A DNA stretch of 64,000 bases from Rachicladosporium sp. CCFEE 5018 (taxonomy: Eukaryota > Ascomycota > Dothideomycetes > Cladosporiales > Cladosporiaceae). The stretch is taken from assembly GCA_002077045.2 (NCBI GenBank), contig KZ111149.1, positions 1,090,915 through 1,154,914 on the forward strand, given 5' to 3'. Positions 30,842-42,061 of this stretch are shown here, one piece after another. The notes beneath the pieces were generated by a model that saw only the letters and a list, made by a program, of their open reading frames with translations, was not told where the DNA came from and searched no databases. Position 1 is the first letter of the stretch. The number at the start of each line of letters is the position of its first letter. The position numbers and the translations under genes are program-made.

Positions 30842-31324
30842 TTGGTCGCTGAGTACCGCAAGCGCGAAAGAGAGGAAAGATACATGTAGAGTCTCGGGCG
30901 AAGTTAAGTGAACCAAGCAGTGCACGGGCGATTTAGGCAGCTGCGCTAGCTCGCGGCCGGTCCCGCTCAGTGACTAAGCGTCAGAGACCATCTCTGAAGA
31001 TCGATGTGTACAACTATGTTCCATCAGTTGGTCAATTAGATCTCCTGACTGATATTGATCAGCAGAATCGACATGCATTTTGCAGCATTGCTGTGTCGTC
31101 ATTAGTAATATAATTGATTGAGATGCACCAGTAGCATGGTTGAAGAAGGCACTCATGCCTGTCAGCCCTACGGAATCGAGATCACCGTATTTTCCTCGCC
31201 CTAGATCTCCGAACATCCTGTCCCAGATGCCGAATTTCCATATTCACTGCATGGCCTTTGGACAAGTTGTGACAGGGGACGTAAGGTGTGTATCCCGCAT
31301 GTGAAGTGAGCACTGCACACAACT
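30842..31324. other. Divergent intergenic region IRC20/SHPRH and CDC43, block B (first copy)
   Basis: 483 bases serving two divergent genes. An upstream in-frame ATG at 30925 lies here but is not conserved in block A. I see no other element. Confidence 0.55.
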
Positions 31325-32787
31325 ATGGAAAGCGGTGTCGACGCTGAAGATGCCCCGTCATTCGACAAGGTCGGCTGATCCGATCCTGCTATGAATGTCC
31401 CAGTCTGATCATCACACAGCCGCGGCATATCAAGTACTGGACGCGATGTCTTAAGACGCTTCTACCTTCCGTGTACACGTCCAACGACAGCAATCGCATG
31501 TATCTTGCTTATTTCATCCTCTCGGCTTGCGACATCCTGGGCGTATTGTTCACGTTGACCACTGCCGAGGAACGCGAGGGCTACCTTACCTGGATCTATC
31601 ACTGCCAGCATCCCAATGGTGGCTTCCGCATGTGGCCTGGCACGGACTTCGGCGAGAGTAGCAGCGCTGCAAACGCGAAATGGGACCCAGCTAACGGACC
31701 TGCCACTTACTTTGCACTTGCGTCGCTGATGATCCTGCGGGACGACTTACAGCGCGTGAAGCGACGAGAGACTCTTGAGTGGATTCACAGGTTACAGCAT
31801 GCTGATGGGTCATTTGGAGAGACGATCGTTGATGGTAAGATTGAGGGCGGGCATGATCCTAGGCTTGCTTACTGCGCTACGGGTGTAAGGTACATTCTCC
31901 GCCATTCGGAGGCAAGCAGCGCTGTCGCGGACGGGAGCACCTTCAGTGACATCGATATTGATGCGCTTGTCGGTAGCATACAACGCGCCGAGGTATGCGC
32001 GGTGAGATATGGACGGCCGTACGTGCTCCAGCTGACTTTACAGCAGAGCTTTGACGGCGGCATCGCGGATGCTCCCTTTCATGAACCCCAAGCTGGCTAC
32101 ACATTCTGTTCACTCGGCTGTATGAAATTTGTAGAGCGCTTGAGACCAGACACCGCGATGTCCTCCAACACTCCATCACTACAGCGGGCACCTTCGCGCC
32201 CACGCGAAGTCATTCGCTGGCTGCTCAATCTGCAGACGACGCTGACCGACCCTGACGATCCGCCGCCGATTGACCTGAAGTCCGCCCTACCGGACGCTTC
32301 ATCACCTACTGAGATACCCGCAGGAGTGACTGCTCAATTGCAGAGTCATAACCTCCATCAGAGCTCAGACAAGTCAAGTCCTTGGACGGATTCGAGCACA
32401 ACTTTATCCATGTCAGGTTCTTCGTCTGTTTACGGCACAAAGTCAATACCAGCAGGCTTTTCTGGTCGCCCCTCCAAGCCTCCCGATACCTGCTACGCGT
32501 TCTGGGCCCTCGCGTCTCTCGATCTCCTGCAGACCTCTCACCTCGCCGCCACATCCCAAACCCGGACTTACCTATTAGGCTTGACCCAGCAGGCCATCAC
32601 TGGCGGCTTTACAAAGTTCGCACATGACGGATGGGCAGACCTTTACCACAGCTATCTTGGTCTTGTGGCGCTCAGTCTTAGCTCCACTGATGTCGAGAGA
32701 GCGGCTGACGGCATCGTGGAAGTGGATGCAGGCATGTGTGTAAGCATGCAAGTGAGGAGAAGATTGGACGGCAGTCTCCGAACTTGA
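31325..32787 (+). CDS. CDC43: Protein geranylgeranyltransferase type I beta subunit, homeolog B (first copy)
   Basis: Exons 31325-31369, 31420-31992 and 32047-32787 encode 452 residues, the same as homeolog A. Zinc ligands are Asp353 and Cys355 (KPPDTCYAFW) and His407 (LYHSYLGL). Intron 1 (50 bases) has the same weak GTCGGC donor as in A. Intron 2 is 54 bases, a multiple of three without stop, so an unspliced reading looks like a 438-codon ORF; it inserts 18 false residues between QRAE and SFDGG. The apparent start MYTSN is a GTG here and lies inside the conserved domain. The true ATG is 31325, giving MESGVDAEDAPSFDK then PRHIKYW. Confidence 0.88.
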
Positions 32788-33112
32788 AGCTCACGTCAGC
32801 ATGACTGGAAGCACGTCTGCACTCACGTCTGCACAAGCACACTGCACGCTCTTGCCACGCTGCCTCCACGCGCGCGCGTACATACCTACTCTCGCCTAAG
32901 AAGCGAGCCCCACTTTTATTGCCGCCTCAAATCACAACGCAATGAGACTGAAACGGACGCATGCAAATGGCATAGTCAATAATAACAACGAAGGATGGCG
33001 CTAAGCTACTTAGCCCGATCTTGCGAGTATCGCATGGTGAGTAAGGGCGGCGCAAATTTACTCGTCATATCGTTTTCAGCGCTCTTGTCGCAGCCTGTTT
33101 CCTATACTCATG
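32788..33112. other. Spacer between CDC43 and HET, block B (first copy)
   Basis: About 325 bases. It carries the CG-alternating run shared with block A (near 32870) and otherwise nothing I can name. Confidence 0.5.
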
Positions 33113-34369
33113 ATGCGCCTGCTCAACATCCACACCCTGGAGCTCAAGGACTTCGTCAGCGACTCAGATCGCCCGCCTTATGCAATAGCATCTCATAGAT
33201 GGGGTGCTGAGGAGGTCACATACAGAGATCTTACGGACAACAAGGAGAGTTGCAAGGCCAAGGTAGGCTACAGGAAGATTCAGGGCTTCTGCGAGACAAC
33301 GCAACGATGGAATGAATATGTGAAAGAGCCAGCGCTGCAATGTCATTGGCTATGGGTCGACAATTGCTGCATCAACAAAGGCGATCTTTCGGAGGTGAAC
33401 GAAGCCATCAATTCCACGTTCGCATGGTACTCGACGGCCGTGGTCTGCTGGGCCTACCTCGAAGATGTCTTCGGTTCTACAATAGCAGAGCTACAGCGTA
33501 GTGTCTGGTTCAAACGAGGCTGGACTTTACATGAGCTCCTTGCGCCGCGGACAGTAGTCTTCCTTTCGCACCATTGGGTCACCCTGGGGCATAAGTGCTG
33601 GCTTCATCCGAGCGTGCTGATCGGATACGAATGCTGTCTACCCATGCCGGTTCTCAATCGCGTCCTTGCCGTCGTCACAGGTATTCCGGAGATGATTCTC
33701 TATCGGTACGACCAAAGCACCGAACTTGAGGCAAAGGTCAAAATTGGATGGTTGAAGGACAGAGAAACGACTCGTGTTGAAGACATGTCTTACTGCCTAT
33801 TGGGCATTTTCAACGTCTTTCTCCCGACAATTTACGGAGAGAGGGAACATGCCAGAGAGCGCTTGTTGGAGCAGATCGACAAGCGTCGTAAGGCGAAGCG
33901 AGCTTCTTCATCAGCGAAACAACTTACGACGTACTTATCGCCAGCGTGCTTCCCTTGCTTGTACGCGCCAAAGGGGCTGCGTGTCAAGGAGCAATTCCTA
34001 TTGCCAGAACCTCGACCGGCTGGGTCGATGAGATGGCTCAACGGAACTCCACAACGCATCTGCGGAGGTAGAGTAACGAGTACACCAGCTTCATTGCTCT
34101 CATCTCGCTCCCACTCGGGACCAGTCAGGCGAGATGATAGCAATGAAGCTTCCAGCAATTCAATGTTTCAGCGTCGCCCGATACTCAGCGACGCGCAGTA
34201 CAAGTATGGCTCCATCTCTGGCGAATCAGCGTATTCGTTCGGTCCCGATGCAGGCGATGTTCCACGTTCGTTGGGCCCGGTCGAGCCCCTGCCTCACGCA
34301 TCACTCCGGCAGAACACACAGCCTGGTCTGTTTGGCCGATTGAAGAAGAAGATCACGCGAGAAGATTAA
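33113..34369 (+). CDS. HET-domain protein, homeolog B (first copy)
   Basis: 418 residues from the second of two adjacent ATGs (33110 and 33113); homeolog A has only the second. HET motifs YAIASHRWG, WLWVDNCCI and RGWTLHELLAP are intact. The linker (about 270-400) differs more from A than the HET domain does, with indels, but the last 14 residues, GLFGRLKKKITRED, are kept with one conservative change. Lys/Arg richness and alternating hydrophobics in that tail suggest a membrane- or partner-binding helix (inference). Confidence 0.88.
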   Translation: MRLLNIHTLELKDFVSDSDRPPYAIASHRWGAEEVTYRDLTDNKESCKAKVGYRKIQGFCETTQRWNEYVKEPALQCHWLWVDNCCINKGDLSEVNEAINSTFAWYSTAVVCWAYLEDVFGSTIAELQRSVWFKRGWTLHELLAPRTVVFLSHHWVTLGHKCWLHPSVLIGYECCLPMPVLNRVLAVVTGIPEMILYRYDQSTELEAKVKIGWLKDRETTRVEDMSYCLLGIFNVFLPTIYGEREHARERLLEQIDKRRKAKRASSSAKQLTTYLSPACFPCLYAPKGLRVKEQFLLPEPRPAGSMRWLNGTPQRICGGRVTSTPASLLSSRSHSGPVRRDDSNEASSNSMFQRRPILSDAQYKYGSISGESAYSFGPDAGDVPRSLGPVEPLPHASLRQNTQPGLFGRLKKKITRED

Positions 34370-34744
34370 TGACAGTGATTGCGGCAGAGGTCGTCGGGTT
34401 CCTTCGAGCTCTCCAAGATCCCTACTGTGCGCCATCGCTTGCACGAGGGCACTCATAGCAGTAGGAGTTGAGAAGCGTGAGCACATGAAAAGCCAGACTT
34501 TCACGCTCAAAGAAGTTCGTTCGCCTGAAGATGACGATGCTACATCGTCACGACTGAACCCCTCCACTCGGACAACTCGATCGTACCTGCAGATCGCGAT
34601 GAGATCAGATTGCATACACAGGACACCCTAAATCCCATATTCGAGCATAGAGATATCTTGTCCTCTTCTCAACAAGATCTGCAACCACGATCAAACCACA
34701 TATACTAGACTTCTCAGTCCGCTTCATCAATTCTCAGAGGAACC
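34370..34744. other. Spacer between HET and small gene, block B (first copy)
   Basis: 375 bases, with blocks well conserved with 4102-4477, probably the promoter or leader of the small gene. No gene is seen. Confidence 0.5.
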
Positions 34745-35064
34745 ATGTCTCACTCCCACAGCAAGACCCCAGGCGGCGCAGGAGCCAGCGAGAAGTTTCT
34801 CAAGCAGCAGGCCGAGAGTCTGTCTTCCAATCGGCAATGCATTCCCATTATCCATCACTGACGAGTCCTACAGAGCATGGTTCCGGCGCTTCCAACGCAG
34901 CAGGCCACACCGAGGAGAAAGCACCTGGCGAGGCACCTGTAGCATCAGACTCGGGCAGCACGAATGTTGGCGTACGAGCGGGCCAGAATCAGCCAGGCGA
35001 GAAGGGCATCAGCGGTGTACCGGTGGACAGTGCGCCGACTACGGGGAATGCGAACCAGAAGTAA
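34745..35064 (+). CDS. Small hydrophilic protein of unknown function, homeolog B (first copy)
   Basis: Exons 34745-34817 and 34874-35064 encode 87 residues, ending GNANQK then TAA. Intron 34818-34873 is 56 bases with a GTCTGT donor, CTGAC branch and CTACAG acceptor; only the splice signals and flanking exons are strongly conserved with homeolog A, as expected for a real intron. The repeated PGE/GEK and SGSTN motifs make it disordered and acidic-to-neutral. No family is recognised. Confidence 0.65.
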
Positions 35065-35207
35065 CGTTGCAACGGCAATGGACGAAGTATGAAGTGGCAA
35101 TCAATCAGACAAAGTACGAAGTAAGACATGCATATTGGGAATGATCTATAGAGGCGAAATACCAAGCGGAAACTGTGCATATGCATACATTCACATGACA
35201 ACAGATT

Positions 35208-35930
35208 CTACATGAGGCTTGTCCTGCCGCCGACTTCGCTACCCCCCTGTCCATCACTCATCTCGCCATTCCTGCCGACGACGAACTCACGATAGATGGT
35301 CGACAGCCTCCTCTGCTCTTGCGCACTGATCGAAGCTCTCGTGCTACCTAGACTCTTCTCCAGGTGTTGCCACCGGATCACCGGCTCCTGGCTCTCGCTC
35401 GCAGCATGAGTGCCATTCACTTGACCCCGCGCAGTACCAGGACGCTGTTGCGCAGCATGACGAGCTTCGTTGGCCTTCCGCCGCGCAAGTTGCATAGCTG
35501 CTAACTTCGAGGCGATCTCAGCGCGCTCGGCGGCAACGGCTGCAAGCTGCTGATGGCCGTTTGGCGAGCTGTGGTCGCCGAGACGGAAGTAGGTGAAGTC
35601 TTGCCGCTTGACACGGCTTTGATCTTTCGCTTGCGAGGTCGTGCCGTCCATGGCTGTATCGGTGGAGTCTAGGAGATCGTGGATGGCTTCCAGGTGCGCG
35701 TTGTAGACGACGGCTTGTAGGTCTGCGCCCGAGTAGCCAGATGTCCGCTGAGCTACTTCACGCAACGTTCGTCTACCGTCTTGATGCAAGATGTAGTCAT
35801 CGAACTTCAGTTGCTTGCTCACTGCGCGTAGGATGTCGAGCCGGTCTTCCTCGTTAGGCATATCGCAGATCAGACTCTTGTCCAGACGTCCAGGTCGCAG
35901 TAGAGCAGGGTCGATGAGATCCGGTCGACT
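35208..35930 (-). CDS. PEX1: PEX1 C-terminal part, homeolog B, cut by assembly gap
   Basis: 241 codons identical to the C-terminus of the complete PEX1 at 52280-56013. The contig ends inside the D2 AAA domain, at the same base as block A ends. This is not a real truncated gene. Confidence 0.93.
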   Translation of the reverse strand, partial: SRPDLIDPALLRPGRLDKSLICDMPNEEDRLDILRAVSKQLKFDDYILHQDGRRTLREVAQRTSGYSGADLQAVVYNAHLEAIHDLLDSTDTAMDGTTSQAKDQSRVKRQDFTYFRLGDHSSPNGHQQLAAVAAERAEIASKLAAMQLARRKANEARHAAQQRPGTARGQVNGTHAASESQEPVIRWQHLEKSLGSTRASISAQEQRRLSTIYREFVVGRNGEMSDGQGGSEVGGRTSLM

Positions 35931-36030
35931 NNNNNNNNNNNNNNNNNNNNNNNNNNNNNNNNNNNNNNNNNNNNNNNNNNNNNNNNNNNNNNNNNNNNNN
36001 NNNNNNNNNNNNNNNNNNNNNNNNNNNNNN
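35931..36030. other. Assembly gap of 100 Ns (contig 2 to contig 3)
   Basis: Placeholder gap. Left and right flanks are the end and start of the same 16,972-base sequence, so the gap probably has no real counterpart. Confidence 0.99.
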
Positions 36031-36471
36031 ACGATCAGTTAGGAAGTTATGCAGTCGCAGCAAGTCGTGAGCGTCTTGTCTTTGACAGTGCGTTCTGCTT
36101 TCGCTATCTTGCCTTCTCGATTTGAAGGTCGCCATTTGCTTCAGTAACCGAGCCGGAGGAATACTGATATATTCGAACTTCGAAGGCGCTATAGCTGAGT
36201 GAATGAGCTGGGTATTCTGCCGCTTGCTCTGTGTCTAGTTCTTCCCGTACATCCGGGCGCCATCATTAAATTAGTTGCGCGGTTCATGCCGTCCTATGCC
36301 ACACCTTGCCACTCCTTTCCCATCTGCGTGCACACGACCTGGCCGCTTCAATGTTCGCGCCACGAGGAGTGAAGACCGAAAGCCAGCATATCGCCTCTTC
36401 CTACGTCTCCCATACTGCAGCGTATCGTCCCTTAGGGCAGACCGTCGATTTCTCGCCACTTTCGGCTCACA
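36031..36471. other. Start of contig 3, no gene
   Basis: Matches 18959-19399. It carries four single-base differences that I noticed and no gene. Confidence 0.6.
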
Positions 36472-38702
36472 TCAATCAAATGTCAGCTCAGCAGCGCCTG
36501 CGACTTGACCATCGCAAAGCGCTCGTACGCCCAGCACGCCACTCTTCGCTCCGAAGTTCACTTCGATCTCCATCGGGATCTTCTGGAACTTGTCGCGCGA
36601 GAACATGCCACCGCGCTTCTCCTTGTATGTTGAGGTCTTGATCGCCCCCATGTCGACCGTCACCGTGCCAACTTGATCGATTGCTGTGGGAAGTCAGCGT
36701 TGTGTAGAATGCTGCGGACTTGAGCAGCCACTAACAATGGGACGATGTGCGCTGCGGTGCGTCGTCTGCTTCACTACTGTATAGGCGCATTGTCCAGGTC
36801 TTATCCGTCGCTTTTACTTCTTGTGTGTAAGTGATCTTATGTGAACCCGTCGTGTCTTCGCTGATTACGTCGCCCTGATATTGCATCAGCCAATACTCGA
36901 AAGGTTTGACAACACGGCTCAAAACTAGAGGTCTGAACACATACCTTCTTGATCATCCAAAGCATGCGGTTCTTGCAATGCTTGATGGTACTGAGCGGAA
37001 GCTTGATCGCGTCGCTCGGCGGGTCGACACCTTCTCGAAACGGGAACGCGATTGCGCAGCCGTAATGTCGGCGACATCGTTTGGTACGCGGCGCAATCCC
37101 GATCAATCCGCGGAGAGCAGCGCCTCGGACGATCGCTGCTTGTCTGAACATGTATGCGTTAGTGCAATATCCTCTGTCTTCAAGGGAAGCGCAACATACG
37201 GGTACTCGGGACAGTATGCTTGGATGCCTCTAGTCTGACACCACTTCTTGAGCCTCGAGTAGAGATATGCGGACTCGCCGAAGCCGCCGACCAGCACCAG
37301 TCGCTATTGCGGGATTAGCTTATGCTGATCGTATGTGCTCGCGAACACGTACGTCGAGCTTCTTGCCCGCGGTCTTGATGGTCTCATTCTGCTGCACTAC
37401 CAACGCTATGACTTCGGCTACAGCGGGCTCGAAGACTTGTCGCACGTCGGCCTTCGTGAGCTTCACCATGCCTTCCTCCTCATCGTAGTATTGGGATTCA
37501 GGAGCGTCGCGGATGATCAGCTGCAACTCTGAATTACGCTCATCGCCAGTGTCGCCAAAAGACCGCTTAACCCTTTCCCACTGGTCCATGAACTTGCTGC
37601 CAGGTCCCTTGCGACGTTCCTCGATTTGACCCCAGGCCGAGCCGAAGCGTTCACTCATGAGTTCGTGGAACGCTCTATCGATTGAAGTTGAGCCGCACTT
37701 CGCGCCTGTCAAACTTCTGTCAGTCACGACTGCACGATGAAAATGCCAAGTAGGGGTTTGCTGCAACTTGCCAATCCCAACGCAGACTTCCTCAAACACC
37801 GGAGCCGGCTCGACTTTCTCCACAGCATAGGTCGTAATGTCAACGGTTCCGCCGCCACAGTCGACAATCATGATCGTTTCACCCGGCTACGGGCACGTCA
37901 GCGCAGCAAGTGAGAAGGCACTGAGCGACATACCGCAGGCTTATTGAGAGCTTCAGGTCTTGAGATGGTCTTCAGCACAGCAACAGCAGCAGCCTCGGGT
38001 TCAGGGATGATGCTGATGGTGTCACCATTTCCTTTGCCGAAACCAGCCTCTAATGCGGCTTCCCTAGTCGCGCTCTGAGCCTGATCCGACCACACGGCAG
38101 GTACGGTGAGCCAGACGTCCATGGGAGTGCTTGCGACGATGCTCGCTCCCAACTCCCTGGTGAGCTTCTGTTTGAGATGCTTGTAGAGCTCGTGTAGGTA
38201 GTCTGCAGTGACGCCTTGAGCATTGCGATGAGCAGGTAGTCTCAACTTCCCACTTTCGATATCAGACTGTAGTCGGTGGTCGTCGCTCTGTGCAGGACGG
38301 GCGGAAGCATCTAGTAACAGCTTCGTCCAGCTGCACATCACCATTGGTGCCTCGGCGCGATAGCCCCATTGGTTCTCTTCAAGTGCAATTTTCTGATTCT
38401 CGGAGGCATAAGCAATCCGAGTCGGCGTCTTCCACTCGCCGTCTTTGCCTGGCCAAGATCTCACGACATGAATATCGTCGATGTGTTTCTTGTCGGAAGT
38501 GACATAGCTAATGCCTAACTCATGTGAGCAGGCTTGCTAGTATTGCGAGAGCATATCATGCTCAAGTTCACCTACCAGAGTACGTCGTGCCGTAGTCGAT
38601 CCCCACGATCAGTCGATGTCGGCCAGAAACATAGGGCGGAGGCGCCTCGCGTGGAGCTTCGTAGAGGTCCATGATCTTCGAACTCATCTGTGGATGTTCC
38701 AT
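36472..38702 (-). CDS. HSPA12-like Hsp70-family ATPase (second copy)
   Basis: Exons are those of 19400-21630 shifted by 17,072: 36472-36683, 36736-36874, 36945-37143, 37200-37303, 37353-37705, 37772-37886, 37934-38514 and 38576-38702. The coding differences I could place from the first copy (in exons 36472-36683, 36736-36874 and 36945-37143) are silent, and others fall in introns, so the 609-residue product is unchanged. Probably the same locus assembled twice. Confidence 0.8.
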
Positions 38703-39507
38703 GCTGTCCACTATATTGCTGCAGCGCAATGTTCAGACTTCGCGGAGTGATGAGAATTACATGGCCCAGATGGGTTGAGACAATGTGTCAAGTTGTAGGA
38801 ACACTCCTGATCTTGCACGATCGCGCAGCGCTTCCAGGCTTTGTTGTCAATGCGGCTTGGCTCTGAGATGACCACGACGTCCGTGGAAGCGGTCACAAAG
38901 GGCCGATGTGAGTGGTCGGAGGCTCGATCGGATTTGGCGCGACGTTGGCAAAACGTCCAATGGAGCGCGCGTCTTTGTAGGTATTGGATCAAGAGTCGCA
39001 ATATCAGCGTTGCTCTTAGACGAATGGAGGTGGAGAGGAAGTCCGCTAGTCTGCTTGATGATCTTAACTAGCACAGATGCTGGGCTGCATATCGCGGCGC
39101 TAAGCCTAAACATGGACATCTACCGACAAGTGTATGCACCAGGTAAGCCACAAACCTGATGTGCTAGTAAAGTGCATGCCTTATCTGCAGTCGGAAATGC
39201 AGGCTGCGTGTTTTGGCCCCCATGTGCTGCAGCGAGGCATTCTGCGGGGTCAACAATTCCACAAAAGCGTCCCGGTCATGCCACTCGAGTTTCGATAGTG
39301 TGAGCCCGCGTGCATGATGTTAATGCAAGGCTGTAGCCAGGCCGGCCGACTTTGCTATGGTCGTGCCTTGGCTCAAGCCACAGCGGTAACGCCAACCGAG
39401 CGCCATCCTGCCTTCGTTGACTAGTCTAAGTCAATGTAGGTACGGCTTCATTTGCTTAGCGAAGAACAGCTCGTGCTTTACTCTTGACTTCGTCTGGATT
39501 TGCTGCA
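38703..39507. other. Divergent intergenic region (second copy of 21631-22435)
   Basis: No differences noticed from the first copy; nothing further seen. Confidence 0.5.
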
Positions 39508-41071
39508 ATGCTCAAGAGGATCGGTCAAAGTCTACAAGATCCCGGTACCATACAGAATATGCCCAGAGAAGTGAAGAATGGTGATCGCGGCGTGGACATG
39601 GTGAGCGTTACCGAGTATAGCCTATGGGGATGTACGTACTCACTGATCTCAGAAGAAGACCCTCAGGAAACCTGATAAGGTGGAGACTAAGACCTCAAAG
39701 TCAGTGGCATCGGCACTGCCGACGGAGGCTGGACGTGCAAATGTATCCGCTTCATCAAATGTATCTCGGAAAGAGGTTCGAACGCCAGCTTCGAGTGCCG
39801 ACACGCAATCAAGGCCCAGCTCCTCCCAGAGGGCAAACGTGAGCTCCAAAGTTCGTGCTCTGACAAAGTGTAGAGGTGCGAGACCGATACTGATACCTTA
39901 CTAGGCCGATGGGCCGAGCGCACCGAGACAGCCCAACATTCAGGAATGGAACGAACTGGTCCATAATTACCACAAAGAGCGAGACCATCGTACGCACCTG
40001 GAGGAAGTCGTTGTTGCCTTTCAGACAGAGCGAGATCATCATTTGCATCAGTATGCATCTCTTGAATCTGAACTGCATGTTTCTCAAAAGAAGAACGAGA
40101 GCCAAAATGAGGAGATCTGTGCATTGCAAGCCTCCTCATTCTCAGCCATGGACTCCGCCCGCTGGATGCCGATGGATGTGGGACAGATCCGAGGAGAGCT
40201 CGAAGACCTCCACGCGAGCATCTGGAAACTCTCCAGGACGTATGCGGCGGACACATGGCTCGCGTCAGAGCGTGAGTCCAGTGATCCATCGCTAAGGCTT
40301 GATCTGAGATCCTCACTTAATCATGTCGTACGCTTTGGATCAAAAGGCGTCGAGGCGCTTGACGAGCTCACGAGCATCAAGCGCGCGTCGCAGCTATGCT
40401 TGGCTGCCTTAATCTCTGATCACATCGCGATGACGATATTGGAGAGTCCATTCTTTTTCGTAGCAGACAGAAAAGCCTTCCATGATGTGTGGAAGCGTGC
40501 CCTCAAGTGTAGGTGACGCGTCACAGCCCTCCGTATGCTTGCCAAACTGATCAGGATAGATGACCCGAGAAAGGCAGCGCTCTGGCGTTCAGACACTCTG
40601 CGCCTGATGAACCCACTTGATCTTGAGTCAGAATCGGCGAAGATCGAGACTACGGCTATCAAGCAGTCGATCGACGTTAACTGTGAAAATTTCGCCACCC
40701 AATACGCAAAGAAACTCCCCGAGCCATTGCTGCGCCGTCTAGAGAGCAGCATACACGAGGAGTTTGTCCAAGAACTTGTGCTAGTCTACCAGAAAGCCGG
40801 AAGCCTCAGCATGCGCCTCTGGGTGCAGCGGCCGTCGCTCCGGTGTGACTACTTGGCGGATCTTGCAGACGTCAACTTCGATATCAAGTCGAAGATTCTC
40901 CAGGCACACAGTCTTCATCGTATTGACGATTCGGAGGATCACACCCACGATGGGAAGCGGATCAAGGTGGTTGTGCAGCCCGCATTTCGAGCAGCAGGCA
41001 CGCATGAGGCGGAGGGCTACGATCAGTACCAAGTATGGTGCCCTGCGGTGGTGTATCTAGATGACAAGTAG
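39508..41071 (+). CDS. Coiled-coil protein of unknown function (second copy)
   Basis: Exons 39508-39600, 39653-39838, 39905-40512 (or 40506) and 40555-41071, 467 residues. No differences noticed from the copy at 22436-23999, where the protein is described. Confidence 0.68.
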
Positions 41072-42061
41072 CCATGCGAAGACAGTAGCGACTTGGTCAA
41101 AGACCGGCCGCAAGCCTATGTGCATTAGTTAGGCTGGAGGGTAGCGCCTTTGCGATGAGGAAGTGTATCCTTTGCTACCAAGACCATCATGTTGTGTCTA
41201 CACGCTGCTGATATGTGTCTAATTGTCAAGTAAGACGTCTGTGCCATCTGTTCGTCTGGTGCCCGCGCAGCCTCGTGAATCGTTCAACTTGGGTTTGCGG
41301 ATGCGGTCGCTCGAGTAGCTCCGTTCTCGTGCCGTCGTTGGTCGCATGCAGCACGCCGCAGCTAATGCACGAGCAGGCGTTTGCATGGCGAAGGAATGCG
41401 AGGCTTGTTCTACATGTACGCATGACGCGAAACCAGGATTGAGCGAGGCAAAGCCTGTCCTTTGTACCTTGGCACTGCTTGCTGTAGGTACCGGCACTCA
41501 TCGATAGCGCACGTCTCTGTTTGAATCTGGAGGTCAACTCGGAGGCAGGCATCTGAGGGATGAGATGCGAAGGCATTTGCGTAGCGAAGCTTTGGCGCCA
41601 TCGTCTCCACCAGGCCCACTACTGTCATGCACAAGGCTAGGTTAATCTGTATGCAGTCCTCCTGCATGAACCCGCTCGCAGGAGGCTTGAAGGATTGAGG
41701 CACACCGGTCGTGGCTTGATTGGGATCATCAAGCATGCGCGAACCATGGCACGTCTTGCATGGTTGCTTAATGTCATGGGGCCAAATACCGGATACGGTG
41801 TTATGTTCTAGAGAACAAAGCTATGCATATACGACACCATCTGATCACGCCTGGTATAGAGTAAGTGCGTACCTGACACTATCTTCTTGGAGCGAACATT
41901 GCCCAAGAAGTCGCCACCAGATCATCGCAGACAGCAGAAACAAGCGTCGAGTGAACCAAGCCTGCACGCGCGTGACATCTCACGCGACTTGTACACTGGA
42001 GCTGTAGCATAGAGTCGTCAACAGTTTTACTTAGGGCTAAAGCGTCCGAAAGAGCAGAGAC
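41072..42061. other. Intergenic region (second copy of 24000-24989)
   Basis: No differences noticed from the first copy; the same uncertain 108-codon minus-strand frame lies at 41410-41736. Confidence 0.45.

Larger units (their letters stand above)
18959..35930 (+). repeat. 17-kb direct repeat, first copy (end of contig 2)
   Basis: These 16,972 bases recur at 36031-53002 with a constant offset of 17,072. The copy ends exactly at the contig end and its partner begins exactly at the next contig start. About a dozen single-base differences occur in the first kilobase and I saw none later. Best read as one locus assembled twice. Confidence 0.95.

Noticed and set aside
31471..32787. 438-codon intronless CDC43 model starting MYTSN
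   Set aside because: It starts at GTG inside a conserved motif and includes an intron; homeolog A shows the spliced structure.
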